A stretch of DNA of 64,000 nucleotides, taken from NCBI GenBank assembly GCA_964030785.1, contig OZ034972.1, positions 50,136,538 through 50,200,537 of the forward strand, read 5' to 3'. The notes beneath the pieces were generated by a model. That model was given only the letters and a program-made list of their open reading frames with translations, was not told the origin of the DNA and made no database searches. The DNA is from Siderastrea siderea (lineage: Eukaryota > Cnidaria > Anthozoa > Scleractinia > Rhizangiidae). The position numbers were made by a program, and so were the translations under genes. Shown piece after piece: positions 35,846 through 49,300 of this stretch (positions are counted from its first letter, which is position 1; the number at the start of each line of letters is the position of its first letter).

Positions 35846-37665
35846 ACCTCTTCTATACCTCTGAAATAAGCCAAAAACAATAGATCATCGCTGGGTTGCG
35901 ATTTCTACCAGTTTGAAAACATTTAGACTTTCCCAAAAGTCCTTCGCTTCTCACTTCCGGTCGCTCGCGCTCCGCGGTCGGTTTTTGGGGTTTTTCGCGC
36001 TTCCGAAAAAAATCTGAGCTCAACTTGCGGACAAGTCCAGAAAACATTTTCAGTACTTAGACTTAGCTGCTATCTCTTTCAGTTTGAGGTGTAGTTTGGC
36101 GACCCTTTATCATACTAGAACAGTAAATTTCCGTACCCTTTAGTATACTGCAAGTGCAAAAAAGGCACCCCTGTCGGGCCCTGTATAGCCAAATATATAG
36201 CCCTGTATAGCTCCCCGTATAGCCAAATATTCCTGATTTTCCCCAAAATAAATGCACAAAGTATCAATAAATTAAGACTTTATTTCTATTCATTTTTCAG
36301 AAATCATTATCTTACTCTGCTTTCCAGCACTCTGCATCTTTATCAATAACATTCGTCATAGACCTTCACACCTAATGGCACATCAATAATAATCATTACA
36401 AAAATATTACAATCTCTTGCAGTTATTTAATACTTCAATCTTTCATATCTGGATACCAGCTCTCTAGTAAGAAATATCCAAAGGCCAACAATTTGAGAAC
36501 TTGACAAACTTTAAATGACACAATTGTGGCTTTAAAGCAATAGCTATGATCGGACGGGTGCATGTAAAGCTCTCTTCTAGCTGTGGTGGGACAGTCACCT
36601 TTTACCTGTGAATTAGCTAAAAGTGGTTATACTTCAGCATTATTGCACTGTAACGTGAAGTCTCCCCTTGCAGCTGACTGTGTTCGGGAGTACTCGCCGA
36701 AAATTTGGGAGGGGCGTGCAATGCACTCCTTGAAACTCTTACCCTATTTCAGACCAAAATATGTGATTTTCCCTATACCCCATTTCAGACCTGCCCAGGA
36801 CCTGCTTCCGGGTGACTGTGACACTATCATCTCCCTCCTTGGCTTGGAAAAGGTGTAGGCTGCACAAATGGCTTCAAGGAATTGGCTGATCAATCTAAGC
36901 AGAAGGTTGCACATCTATCCTTTGTCCAAAAACAGAACTGAACTTTGATTTTGCAATCCTCCTAGCATTCTTTGCCAACGTTTGCAAGAACTTAAACATA
37001 TCTGTGTAATCCAAACCACAATTTGATTAAATAAAAAATAAATAAATTGTCTGTTTGACATTCATTCTTCACACCAGAGATCATTTCAAGGGCAAGGTCT
37101 CTTGAAGAGAATTAGACATTTTGACAAGCCCAAATTGGTTGCCTTCTGTTATTCTTGTTGGATGAAAACTCTATTTCAATATAATCTAATTGTGCTTTGT
37201 GATGCACTCTTCTGTACAAAAAATATTATACAACAATTCAATGCAAAATACTCTACGAACTATTTACAAACCTACAAGAAACAGATACATAAATAATAAT
37301 TTGCCAGATGCCTCTTAAGTACAGGCATTCACATTCTGCCTTCACTATCCTCCAAGGGCAATGGAGACATCATTATACACTAACGCAGCCCAAGTATGTG
37401 TTTAGATAACCCTTGCTGTGATCTTGAATACAGCCTTAGTTCTTAACTGTACAAAAATTTGTAACAGTAAGTTTTTTTTTCTCTCGTAATTAATTCCACA
37501 AATAAATCCCTTCTCAAGTTTTTAAAATTCTTCCTTGAACTGAAGAATGATAACGAAAACATTTTGGTTAGAATAGTTATTAACAATTGTTAGTGCAAAG
37601 CTTGCTACTTCTTTTGAGACAATTATTTACAGTAAGTAACCTTTTCAAAAGGCATTTATCCTCAT
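35846..37665. other. repeat-rich intergenic DNA
   Basis: The ORF at 36583-36858 contains SLKLLPYFRPKYVIFPIPHF, coding-like wording of repeated DNA, without domain. Internal short repeats (tatagccctgtatag at about 36180-36225). No gene supported. Confidence 0.4.
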
Positions 37666-37989
37666 TCAGTTTTTTAACTCATCATAATTTAATTCTCTTT
37701 CCTCTGTCGGTGACACCTTGGACACCATTTCATCCCAACCTTTCTCAAGTTCTCCATTACTGTCTTTGATCTTTTCATCATCAGTTTTATTTTCTCCTTC
37801 TTCATTGAAAAAGATCTCGAAATTTAAACTCTTTGGACGCTGTACCGAACGTGGAGAATGTTTATCAGCATGGCGATACTTAACGGGATGATCTTCTTCA
37901 ACAGCAGGCACGAGATCCTGATAGCTTTCCCCTACAGCAAGTTTACGGCCATCTTGTAGTGATTTGCTGAGCTTCTCCAAGGCTTTAAC
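37666..37989 (-). CDS. terminal exon of an unidentified gene (low confidence)
   Basis: After a ttttctag acceptor, 107 codons run from VKALEKLSKSLQDGRKLAVG through YRHADKHSPRSVQRPKSLNF to DELKN-stop. Charged, low-complexity, no domain. Good acceptor and length favour a real last exon. The partner exon is not certain: joining to 40858-41229 through the obvious GT sites fails in frame. Confidence 0.4.
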   Translation of the reverse strand, partial: VKALEKLSKSLQDGRKLAVGESYQDLVPAVEEDHPVKYRHADKHSPRSVQRPKSLNFEIFFNEEGENKTDDEKIKDSNGELEKGWDEMVSKVSPTEERELNYDELKN

Positions 37990-40857
37990 CTAGAAAAAAA
38001 AAATCAAAACGAGGTTGGTGTCTCAATAACTTTCAACCGATGCAATGAATTTCAAGCAATGAAAAAACGTGATTTCTTTCAGACAAAAGATAGATCCTGC
38101 CCTGTCTCCTTGACTACTACTGTAAAAGAAGGACAAAAAATAACTCTGTGGAACATGTAGACCTGGGTTTGATTAACTCTGCTTTGAACAACAGGGCCTA
38201 TAAGGAGAAGACTTTCTCAGTGAAGATAAAAAAAACTAGCAACTGAATGGCTCTATATTTTGGTATATGTTTTATGACTTGAATTTTATGATTATTTTAT
38301 TTTTACAATTTAAAAGAAGCTGTAGTACCAAACGATGGTGACTTCCTTTTTCTAATAATTTAAGTGTAACAACAGTTCTCTAAAGACAATTTAAATCTAA
38401 TGATTATGATCTTAATTTGTTGGATTTATGTTTTAATCAGCAGTTTTAATCACCACTGAGTAACGTAATAAACAACAAATGGAAAACTGTGGTCCATTTG
38501 CCATTCAAATAGTTCATTTTAAATACCTCTCTAATTCATAATTTAATTTTTAAAAGATTATATGAATAAACAAACTTACCTTTAGAAACTAGCATCTTGA
38601 AATTGCCCGTAGATATCTTTTTGGTTAGATTAAACAACGTCAGAATATCATTCCAGTCTTTAAGGGTGCTTTACAGAACAAATCAATGGGAATGAAATTC
38701 ATGCTTCTTTATAACAAACAAACAAATCACAATTTATGTTTTTTTTTTACACCAGAAGAGATAATTTATGAAGGGCTCATATCAGTTATTAGGCTGGTCA
38801 AGTATACAGTATGAAATTCAATTCAGCAAGGATTTAGAAGCAAACGCTTGTGAAGCTATGGATTTGTTTGGCTCTCTTGCTTTCTCAATAACTTTAATTT
38901 TTCTCAAACATTTTCGGATATACCCACACAAATTGGACGCACTCTGTGGGTACAGCTGAAAAATTCAATGTTGGTAAGAAAATTAAAGCTATTGAAAACA
39001 TAACTAAAGCAACGATTAAGAAATCAGAGAAATAAATCAATATTAACAAGCAACAGCTTTGAACAAATCAACTGCAAAATGCAGCAAGGTTTCTCAACCA
39101 CAGAGCAGTCATAAACTGTTTTTAACCCTTGAGAGGTGTCCTCATTCACACAAATTACACTCTGATCAACATGTGTTGCATCTCTGGTTAGTAAAATTAG
39201 ATGTCATGAATCTAATCAGTGGAACAGAAAAGATGGTCAAAGTCACAAAAACCACAAGGAGCATTAAATAAATTTATTACTACTCCCCTCTGGATGGGAC
39301 GCCAGTTCATCATAGCATTAACAAGAGAATATTTTGTCGTGTTTTCCTAAAGGTTAGCTGTTACTAATTATTGCACCAAGGACCTGCTTCATGGGGTCCT
39401 CTAATTACCGGTAAGTTAAGCTGTAAGACTTATGTTAGGAAGAATACTTCAACGTAACTTAAAAGAGCTTTATGTATCCAGCCCATGGGCAGTGAGAGAC
39501 AACATGGACAAAGTTTCTTGTCAAAAGGAAACACATCACAGACACTATCATATCACATATCACCTGATTTAAATTTGAAATGTGTGCCATTATGCCTCCA
39601 TATCAAATCAGTGACACAAGAGGAAAATTAGTTTAGCCTTAATGTCACATGACTACTTCATCAGCATAGTCATTTATCCACACACTTTCAATGAAGTTGG
39701 ATGATCTAAAAAGGCCTTTCTTTAAACATTGTTTTATAAATTTCTTATCATATTTATTTGTTATCAATGGTTTAAGTTTCCTCTTTAGTTTAAGAGAAAA
39801 ATACAATTTGGCAGTCACTTGCTTTCTTGTTTACTGAACTAGCTGTTACCCATATTAATTTTATTCAGTTAACTTTAAAATGAACTTGTATGTTTAAATG
39901 TTAATAATGTTTAGATAAGAAATCTGTTATTTTACCACTCTGACCTTATACGTTTTTTCACTATTACATTTTTATGAAAAAATACTTTTATGTTTATAAA
40001 AATATGAACAATAGGCCGTTATATAATAACTACATTAAAATATTTTATTTCTATTTCTTAAAGTCAAAATGAGATTACTGCCACATAATTCTGCTAATAA
40101 ACATAGTTCTGCTAATAAAGCAGTTGCCAGGAATTTTAGGTTATTATCCTAAAGTACCAAAAAAAGTCAAATTGCTTTATTTTAAACCATTTTTATATCA
40201 CGTATAATTTAATTCTGACCCTTCGAATTCAGTCTTGAATTGTTATGCTGATTTTCACTTTTTAGACAAGTTAAACAAAATTTTTACAGCACATGTCATC
40301 AAGTCTTCGATATTAGTCTACACAGTTCCTACAAATGTTATAGAAAAAAACTTCAGTTAATTAACTCCACATTGTGATAAAAATACTGAAGCAGCTCAGT
40401 ATGACCACAGAGATCATTTATGGCTGCTTTCCACATGATCACAAACAGACACAGAGGATCGCAGACAATTGCAAATCAGCAGCCAAAAATTCAGTGATCA
40501 TCTGGTAAAAAACTTCTTTTAATAACTTGCAATTGCCTGTAGTCCTTTGATCGCGATTGCAGAAGATAGAACTAAGTTCTGTTCTCTGCGACCATCTAAC
40601 ACCAACACAAAATTACAATCGTATGAACATGCGGAAACCAATAAATTATTTCTGTGATTGTACAATCGAAACTCATTCCCATAATAGGTCACAATAAATG
40701 TCAATTGACCAAAATTTATACAGAGAGAATGGATCATTTTGTTTTGCAATCATTTGCATTCCTTTGCAATCAAAGGAAAACACAGCAGTTTGTGTTTGTT
40801 GGCACTCAAACAAGTGAACACTTTCTGTGATCATCTGCATTCATATTGAAACCAGTC
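37990..40857. other. intronic or intergenic DNA, nothing recognised
   Basis: AT-rich; a decayed SINE-core fragment near 39480-39540. No exon with both splice sites identified. Confidence 0.4.
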
Positions 40858-41229
40858 TTAAAGCCTAAATCTCATGGGAGGTTGTCTAAGTACTTTACAT
40901 TTGCCTTGTCCGTTTGATGCGGCATTCCCACTGCTCACTGACTTTCTCTGTGGACTCTGACTTGGGGACCCACCAGGGCTCTTCCCAGTGCTCAAGGGCC
41001 TCTTCCGAACAGGAACATAATTAGCAGGGGTTTTTACAGAGGGTTTCTTTTTTGTGGTAGTGTTTATTTTCACACCAGTTTTTAGTTCATCTGTATCCTC
41101 GTTAAGATTTTCCCTCGCACTATGAAAGTCCTTTCTTATAATGTTCCTTGATAGTGGTCTAAGGGCTTTTCTTCCTCCGTGGTCCTTATGTGGACCCATG
41201 GCCTTGGGAATTGCATTATCCCTGCTTTT
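40858..41229 (-). CDS. possible terminal exon of an unidentified basic protein
   Basis: After a gttgcacag acceptor, 123 codons in phase 0: KSRDNAIPKAMGPHKDHGGR, then many Lys/Ser/Pro (KRPLSTGKSPGGSPSQSPQR) to MRFRL-stop. No domain. The Ser/Pro/Lys composition suggests a disordered, phosphorylated region. A similar basic open stretch lies just upstream (about 41440-41528, VPRRKKEEKAIPGKPNRF), with an acceptor but no matching donor. Confidence 0.4.
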   Translation of the reverse strand, partial: KSRDNAIPKAMGPHKDHGGRKALRPLSRNIIRKDFHSARENLNEDTDELKTGVKINTTTKKKPSVKTPANYVPVRKRPLSTGKSPGGSPSQSPQRKSVSSGNAASNGQGKCKVLRQPPMRFRL

Positions 41230-43356
41230 CTGTGCAACAAAACAAGTGAAACATCAGTTACATGGAGTATGAGAAAGGGTTTATTCAATCTGTTTTCTTA
41301 AATCTAGGAATAATCAGAACAAAACAAGTGAATCACATTCTTTTGGGATTTGTTCTATTTTTGAAATCAACAGGATGGTATTCACTAAGTGAAAAGAATG
41401 AATGAAGTTCAGTTTTAATACTTGGAATAGGCAGAATTGCATTCTTTTTGAAACGGTTTGGCTTTCCTGGAATTGCTTTCTCTTCTTTTTTTCTTCTAGG
41501 AACTGTTATTGCATTAGTTCTATTATTCCTAAATGGAAATTAGCATAAGCAAAACTAAAAAAAAATAACTAACTTAAAAAACAAATAAACAAATAAATGG
41601 TGATGATGATGATGATGATGATGTGCACTAAGAAAAAAAACAAGCAAATTCTAATGGTAATTAGGATTTGAACCATGAAAAGTTTAAAATCGTGTGCTGA
41701 GTACGTATACAACTTTACAATACTTTCATTTTAAGTTTTGCATCAGTTAGAGAAAAAATATCTTACTCAAAGGGAGTCTAAAATGCAACTAAAAGAACAG
41801 TAAATCGCCAGTTTGGCATAACTATGTGTGAAACGACCTAACATGAAATATGGCATAACTATTATATAATAATGAAATAAAATTTATTAGCAAATGACAA
41901 TTTAAAACAGCATTAATTTTATTGTCCTTCTAAATTACCAGTTCAGTTATTATTAGCTGTTCTTGGTTCAATTCACAAGAACGTTTTAATACCCTACTTT
42001 CATAACAGTTGCAAAAATGCAGCTTTTTCTAACCACAAATTAGCTTAAACTATTATCGTACAATACTATATAATAATATTTAGTTTACCCGTTTTTAATC
42101 ATACCCTCTAATAAATACTATTTATGCTAGTCTAAGTAAAATTTACATTTCAATTCTATGCAGAATTTTTTTTATACAAACTTTATCCAGAAAATAATTA
42201 TTAAGTAAAAAGTAGCTCATTTTACACACGAATCAATTACGTTGCTCTTTAGTTTCATTTGACAAAGTCTTTTAATGAGCAAATGACCTACATGATTAGT
42301 AATTCCAATAAATGTGATCAACATTGACAGACTTAACAGCATGTACTCACGGTCAATGCAACATGTCAGGACCAACGCAAATTATTGACTAAAATGCCCA
42401 CAAATAAGTTTGCAGCTATTTGTCTTATCTGATTGTCATAACAGAAAGCCACACAACTTGGGCACATTTTTTCCTTTTTACCTATTTTATACAACTTTGT
42501 TAAGACATTTGTGTTTACAGGAGACCCTCACCATCTCAAGTCCCAGCTATCTCAGACTGAAATTCACTTCCCTCGGTTGACGTTGCTCAGTTTCTTACTA
42601 CTGGCTATCTCGACCTCCCACTTCTTCGAACAATTTTGTTTTCACTTTGCAAGTTCAAGATGGCATGAATCTACTGTAATTATAGAGTTATTTAACAATG
42701 AAGATGGAAGACGAGCAAATCTAAGATAGAGCGAGGATTACTGTGACCTGTTACCCCAAGAAAGTAAATGGTATTTTGCAACGACAATATCTTTCCCTGC
42801 AAAACGACCTCACAGGACCACAACAAAATATCCAAACTGGTGCTTCCCAATATTGGGTAGTGCTTCTAACTAGATTTAAGTGGCAACACAAAACATTTTG
42901 CTGCTTCCACAGCAAGAAAACTGTTTGCATGTCATGCTTTGCACTCAATTAAGCTATAATTTCATTTTTAATTACTTTTCACACTTGAAAAAATATGTCT
43001 GACACATTGGAAAAAGATTACACAGCTGCTCTTTTGTAAACTCTTGCAAAATTCAATAACCTAAAAATCACATTATGGCTTCATTCAAACGCTAAAATTT
43101 TACAGAACAGTTACCCTTACAGTTGAGCTTTAAGGTGACCAATTCATAACTCTTTTAAGACTCTTGATCAAAAGTTTAGTTTTTCTGGACTGACTGGTGC
43201 TTCAATTAATGCCTTCATAATTGCCTCCGAGTTAGTGACTTCTTATGAGTAGCTCTTTAGTTTGAGAATTTCTTTGCGTAAAGGATTAATAAAATAGTCT
43301 TTGGTTACAGTATTAACATTCTCCTTAAGATTACCATTTATAATGTTGGAATGAGC
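41230..43356. other. non-coding DNA and 3' region of the kinase gene
   Basis: Includes a (GAT)n microsatellite at about 41598-41622. No further exon recognised. Confidence 0.4.
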
Positions 43357-46300
43357 TTAAACTTCAACAGCAACATTTGCCCCTTCTGATAAGCTCAATT
43401 TAAGTCTTTTAAGTTCCTGAGTTATGTTATTTAGGCTAATTGTCTTTTCTTGGAAGACATCAGGTGTGCTTTGGCTTACACAATTGACAGTCTGTTCACC
43501 AAAAACAGCACCCTCGCCTATTAAGGCAGGCCTAAGGATAATGTCCCTTTCAATAAATTGTCCTAAGTTTATGAACTCATTTTCAGTCATTTCTGGCATG
43601 TGAAATCTGTCAATCGGAGTTCCATCTTTAGACTCCACTCTTGCGCCATGAGATCTCTTCCTCTTCCTACCTCTGCCATCTTCACTGAAATAACGATCTC
43701 CACAACTATCAGGCGAACTGTTCCTCCGCAAGGAAGGATCATGCCTTGTCCTCAAAATAGGTCTGCGTTTATTATCAGACCTTGAAAAGCCATGCTGGTG
43801 TGGAAGTACACTTTCTTCACTGAGAGCATTAAGCACTAACTCTGACACCCCAACCCTTCTTTCTTCAGTTGGACTGTTAATTTCCGGACTACTGACATGC
43901 CTCAGTGGCAAATCCCCACTAGTCAAATTCTCTATGTTTTGCCACATGTTTTCAGAAAAATTCAATCTGCTGTCTGACCCATGATGCAAATCACGATTGG
44001 CACTAGTTTCAGAAGACAAGTTGAGAACTTCATCAGAGAATACAACTTTCTTTGTATCCAAATTTTGATAGTCCCTCTGAAAAGAGCCATTCTTTGATTT
44101 GGAGTTAGCTTTCTTGGAGAAAAAATTTACCGTTTGCACAGCAATGGCAGCTCCTCTCAACCGTCTACGTGGATCAAAATTTCTTGTGATCTCCATTCTA
44201 AGATTTACATGAATATCCTTGTCCCCAGTGGTGTGACCCTGCGAAAGAATGAACGGATGAATGATGACGGTGCTCATGAATGAACGCATACATTTGTAAC
44301 TACAAATGTGTAAACCACAGGGTATTTTCAATAAGAATCTGAGTAGGTGGCAAAATTTTAGGAAGAGGTGGAGAATGAAATACTCGCGCTGAAGGCGCAA
44401 GATTCCAGGGGGGTCGAAAATTTCGAAAATTTGGGCCTCTTACAATGCATATCCTGCATTCTAGAGCAAGAATTAGGGTATCTGAATAGAACAGGAAACA
44501 CAAATCACCACTGAAATTATTCAGAATTCAGGCAAGATTCTTCTGTTTTTCATGAATAAATCTTGGCCAATCCAGGACTCGTTTTTTGTGGCGAATGTTT
44601 CTCACGTAAGTGGTAAATTATGAGGTCACTTCTCAATCAAATAGGCGACGATTTAATGTAGAATAGCCGGTGAGTTTCGCCGGCTGCCGGCCCTTATTGA
44701 AAACCCTGCTCAGTTCTGACACTTTGCAAGGCCCCTATCGCTTTTCTTTTCCAAGCCCCTGTCTTTGTTGTACAAATGCATGCAAATGTGTTGTGCATTT
44801 ATGTGAATGAGAGTTACGTGAATGTCATGCAATGTTTTATTTTGTTTTGGCTTAGCTACATCACCCAATGATGTAGCTAGCGTTTGAGCAAACAGGTCCA
44901 GTGTCAGTAAAAGCCAATCAGTAGCTTCACAGATGTTTGTGCCCACCGAAGGTGCAAGCTTCTATAGGGTTCTGGGGGCACGGTACCCTAGACAATTTCT
45001 AACCATTTGCCCCTGGTAGCCAGAAAAACAGACCAAGGAATGACCATTATCTATATCTTTAATACCAACTATAGTTTTCTCATCTTGAATAGAAAGAATG
45101 GACAATGGTTATAACGAATGTGTATATAGTGATCGGTGTTTGACAGCAGGTTTCAGAGTACAGTTTAGGGTAGGAAGTAATATTTAGGCTCTCTATCTGA
45201 CAACATTTGTCCATAATGCTAGAAAACAACACTCTTGAACCTTTATTCACCAACTGGACTTGGGTCAAACAACCTCGCAAAAAATCAGTGTGAATGGAAC
45301 AAGCTTATGATCACTGGCTGTGCAGCCAAACAATAATAGAAAGTCAAGGTTACAAAATTAAGTGTCGGCGTAAGCTGGAGTTTAGTTTGGGATTAGAGTT
45401 AGTAAACTGGTTGGTCATTGTGAGAGCAAAAAGGTTAGGGTAAGAGTTACACTGGTAGAGTTAAACAAAAAAAATCAGTGTGAATAGAATAAACTTACGA
45501 CATCCTGCTACATATGCAGACCAACAACAATGGAAATGTAAGGCTTTAAGTTACAACATTAAGTGTCAGCTTTTGCTAGATTTAAGTCCTAATAAGTGCT
45601 AGTTTTAATTATGGTTAGTCAATGTGAGAGATAATTGGTTCAGCATAAGAGACTTTCAACTTAGTGCTTCAAAGACTCAGTGCTATTAAGTCATTGATTA
45701 AACTTGATTCCAAAAATATTTCAAGTACCAATAGTTTTGTTTTTCTGGTGTTCTTCATCACAATCAGTCTCTAAACCTCAGAATACTGATTTTAGAAAAG
45801 CAAGAGAGTATTCACACAAGAGGTGGAACTTTTGCATGTGTACTGGCGTGATGACAGAACAGTACATACCTTTATCCAAGAGTGGTTTAACACTTGAAGA
45901 GCTGAAAATCTTTTATTGTCATCTACAATAAGCATCTGATTTATAAGATCCTAGAAAAGCCATTTTAAAAAATAAGTATATTACACATTTTGATGATTAT
46001 TAATTCCACTGAGCAGTGTTGACGTTTCTCCTTAGGTAGCATCTACTTACAGGTAGGGTAAAGTAAAACTTGACACACCAGTTTTAGCCTAGCCTGCATA
46101 GCAGGCATAAACGGGAAAGGGGAAGGGGAGTGAGGACGCAGGAGAAAAATGGGGTTCTGGGAGCTAGGGATGAGGGAACGCCTGCTACAAAGACCCCATT
46201 TTTTCATCTCCGCCCACCGATTTTTAGGTAATCCAATTAAGTTAGCTGTCAATGCAACCACCAATCAGAAACAGGCGCGCGCTTTTCTGCATGACTGACT

Positions 46301-49300
46301 GCACGCAGGAATTTAATCAAGCGTCTAAAAATAAAGATAGGATGAGAATTTTTTCCAATCAAAGAACAACTTATAATTGCCCTTATTTTCGAAATAAGAG
46401 ACACGAAGCTTTTCTAAATAAAAAGATTTATTAAGATAAACACCTCTTTGCTTCTGCAGTGCTTTCAATAAGCATCGACGGCCGATGAAAAGCGTCGGCT
46501 ATTTCCCTCAAAAAAGTCGGCTACTTTTTGCCCTAAATTGGAGTAATTAAAGGAAGATTATTTCAAACCCCTTGTTGATACAGTCGGTTACTCTACTCAA
46601 ACCAGCTGCCTACTTCAATTTTTATTGAAACCCCTGCTTCTGAAAATCAAATGCGTTCAATTTTCACTTCTAGGAAAGGTAAGCTTACTTTAAAACACGC
46701 AAGCGAAGAACCGCGATACACTTTGAACGGTATTTATATTGATCGAAGTGCCCGTTTTAAATTTCAAAAGTTACGCAAAAGCCATAATATGGAGAATCGG
46801 ACAATTAAAAAAAAACATTTCAATACAAATTTACAATCAAAAATGTAAGTTACTTTAGCATGGATTCCATACAAAGTCAACAGCTTGACTGATGTCTCAT
46901 GCAACTGCAGATTTCTGTTTAAAACAACCGTCTGTTCTCAAAGAATAATTTCTTCGTTTAGTTCTCTGAGTTCCACTGTTTAAGGTGTCGAACGTTTCTT
47001 AGTCTTAGGGCTTCTCTGAGTTAGTTCTCTGAGTTCCACTGTTTAAGGTGTCGAGCGTTTCTTAGTCTTAGGGCTTCTTCCGATTTATAGTTCTCAAAGG
47101 GCGAGTCTTCGCTCCAATAACGGGATATTTACACTGCCTTGAAATTCACGCGTGAAACGGTGCAAAGCTTTTTCGAAATCTTATCTGACAATGACAAAAT
47201 CTCTTCTCTCTAGGACTGTATCCCGTTGGCAAAACCGCTAAAACATCTCTTCCCTTTAGAAGAGCTCTAACTGCCATTTCTCGCTCTGGTTTCAAGACTG
47301 CAATTTCGCTACCTGGCCCGGCCTGCTCCAACCAAGTTCAAATCCTCTAACTGCACGTCCTCGTCAAATTACGTCATTCCCGTGGGATGCACTGTCAAAA
47401 ATTAACCAACCAGAATGGGGGTCTTTGTAGCAGGCGTTCCTTCATCCCTAGCCCCCAGTCCCCCTTCTCCCGCATTCTTGCTCCTCTTCCCCCTCCCCGT
47501 TTACGCCGGCTACGCAGGCTAGTTTTAGCCCAGTTTCTGTAACATGAGGCAACCAGCAGTAATGTTACTTCCTCTTGGGTAGAATACCAGCCCACTGCAG
47601 TACAGTACCCAGAGTATTTTGCTATTTTTTTCAAAGTCTGGGCCATGACTGAAAGTTGGAGAGTTCAAACTCTTGCTTTCCTTTGGCCTCTAACTCTCAT
47701 GCACACTCACACGATGCTCTGGTATGCTCGTGCTTGCACACTCTTGTTAACTCCCACACACTCCCAGAACTGTTATTAACTCTCGCATGCTCCCAGGCAG
47801 TTTTAACTCTTATAGACTCCAGTTCACATGTAGCTTGGGCATAGCACTGTGCTAGTACCCATTTATAGTTATGACTGAAAAAGCAACATTTTTCCAAGAT
47901 CAATGTTTCTTGTCCAAAGAAAAACATGATTGTTAGAGAAAGATCATGCCACTGACCATCGAATCAAATGTACAATCCACTAACTAATCGAGAACTGAGC
48001 CGCCTCAAAGTCTGCCAGCGGATTTTTTTACTGTGTGGTTTGAAACAGCCCCACGCATCTATTTGGGAAAATTAGTGGCTAGTTGAGTTAGTGAATAACA
48101 ATGGTCTTTCATTTGTATGACAAAGTATTTGTCATCACAAAGTACTTGTGTTGTGTACACAAAAGGCGACCAACAGTTAGCATAACTTCAGGCGACAATA
48201 TTAATGACAAATTGATGCTTCTTAAAAGATGCTATGATGCTGTACCTTTGCAGATTCTGAAATGTCATCCCAAAATGGAGACAGGTATTCAAATTCACCA
48301 GCAAGGATCAAGTCGAACAGTTCATCCTGGTCAGGACTAAAATGAAAATAACAAAATTCCTGCTCATGAGGTTTTTTTAATTCACTGCCACTGCGAATGT
48401 CAGATCTGCAGTTCACGAACTTATTTAAACAACAGATGTGCATAGTTTCTGATGACAAACCTTCTGAATGGTGGAAATCCACAAAGAAGAATGTATGTTA
48501 TTACTCCAGCTGCCCAAATGTCAACATTCAGCCCATATCTAAAAGCAACAAAAAAATGTACTTTTTGAATGTGTATTTTCATGGAGGCAAGGTGTAATGC
48601 AGAGTGCACTACACCAACCAAGCAATCAATCAATCAGACTTAACACCGGAAGACCTCTCTCTACTCAGGACCCGGTTGTTCAAAGCACGGTTAAGCTAAC
48701 CCAGGATTAGCATCAATTTTTAATTCACTTTTAATCCATAACGACATGGACTCCAGCCAATTTTTGTCACGAACCAACTTGACTTTGGATGCTTTCAAAT
48801 TGTCACAGAAAATTGGCAGCAGTAATGCTTATAAACAAGAGAGTTAGAAACTTTGGACAACAATTAACAGCAGCAGAGAATCCTAACAAAAATGCTGACG
48901 GTACCCCAGAGAATGCTAACCTCTGGAGATTAGAGATCTGAAATTTGGAGATATTTTCTTTTATGTCAACCCCCCCTTCCCCCATCAATCCACCCCCTAC
49001 CCTCCTACCCCCTACCCATTATTATCATGCTTTTTAATTGGTTGACCATTCATCCAATCAGACAGTTGCTTATAATAGCCACAATAACTAAAAAATATTT
49101 GGGTGAAATCAGCCATGAATGAAGTCCAAAATTTTTGGAATTGGGGAAAATCTGGGTTAAAATCCTCGCCTAATGTAGCGAAAAGATCCAAAGTTGCTTT
49201 TATCCGGGAGATCAGGTGACCCGTTCTGGGAACCAGGACATTCGTTAACTGTATCTGGGAGACTCCTGATAATCCGGTAGAGTTGGCATATATGTAACCC

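Noticed and set aside
36583..36858. 91-codon ORF as a host gene
   Set aside because: No start or splice support and repeat-like wording; treated as intergenic.
41440..41528. Coding exon VPRRKKEEKAIPGKPNRF upstream of the 41229 exon
   Set aside because: Good acceptor, but the possible donors give a stop when joined to the next exon; left unannotated.
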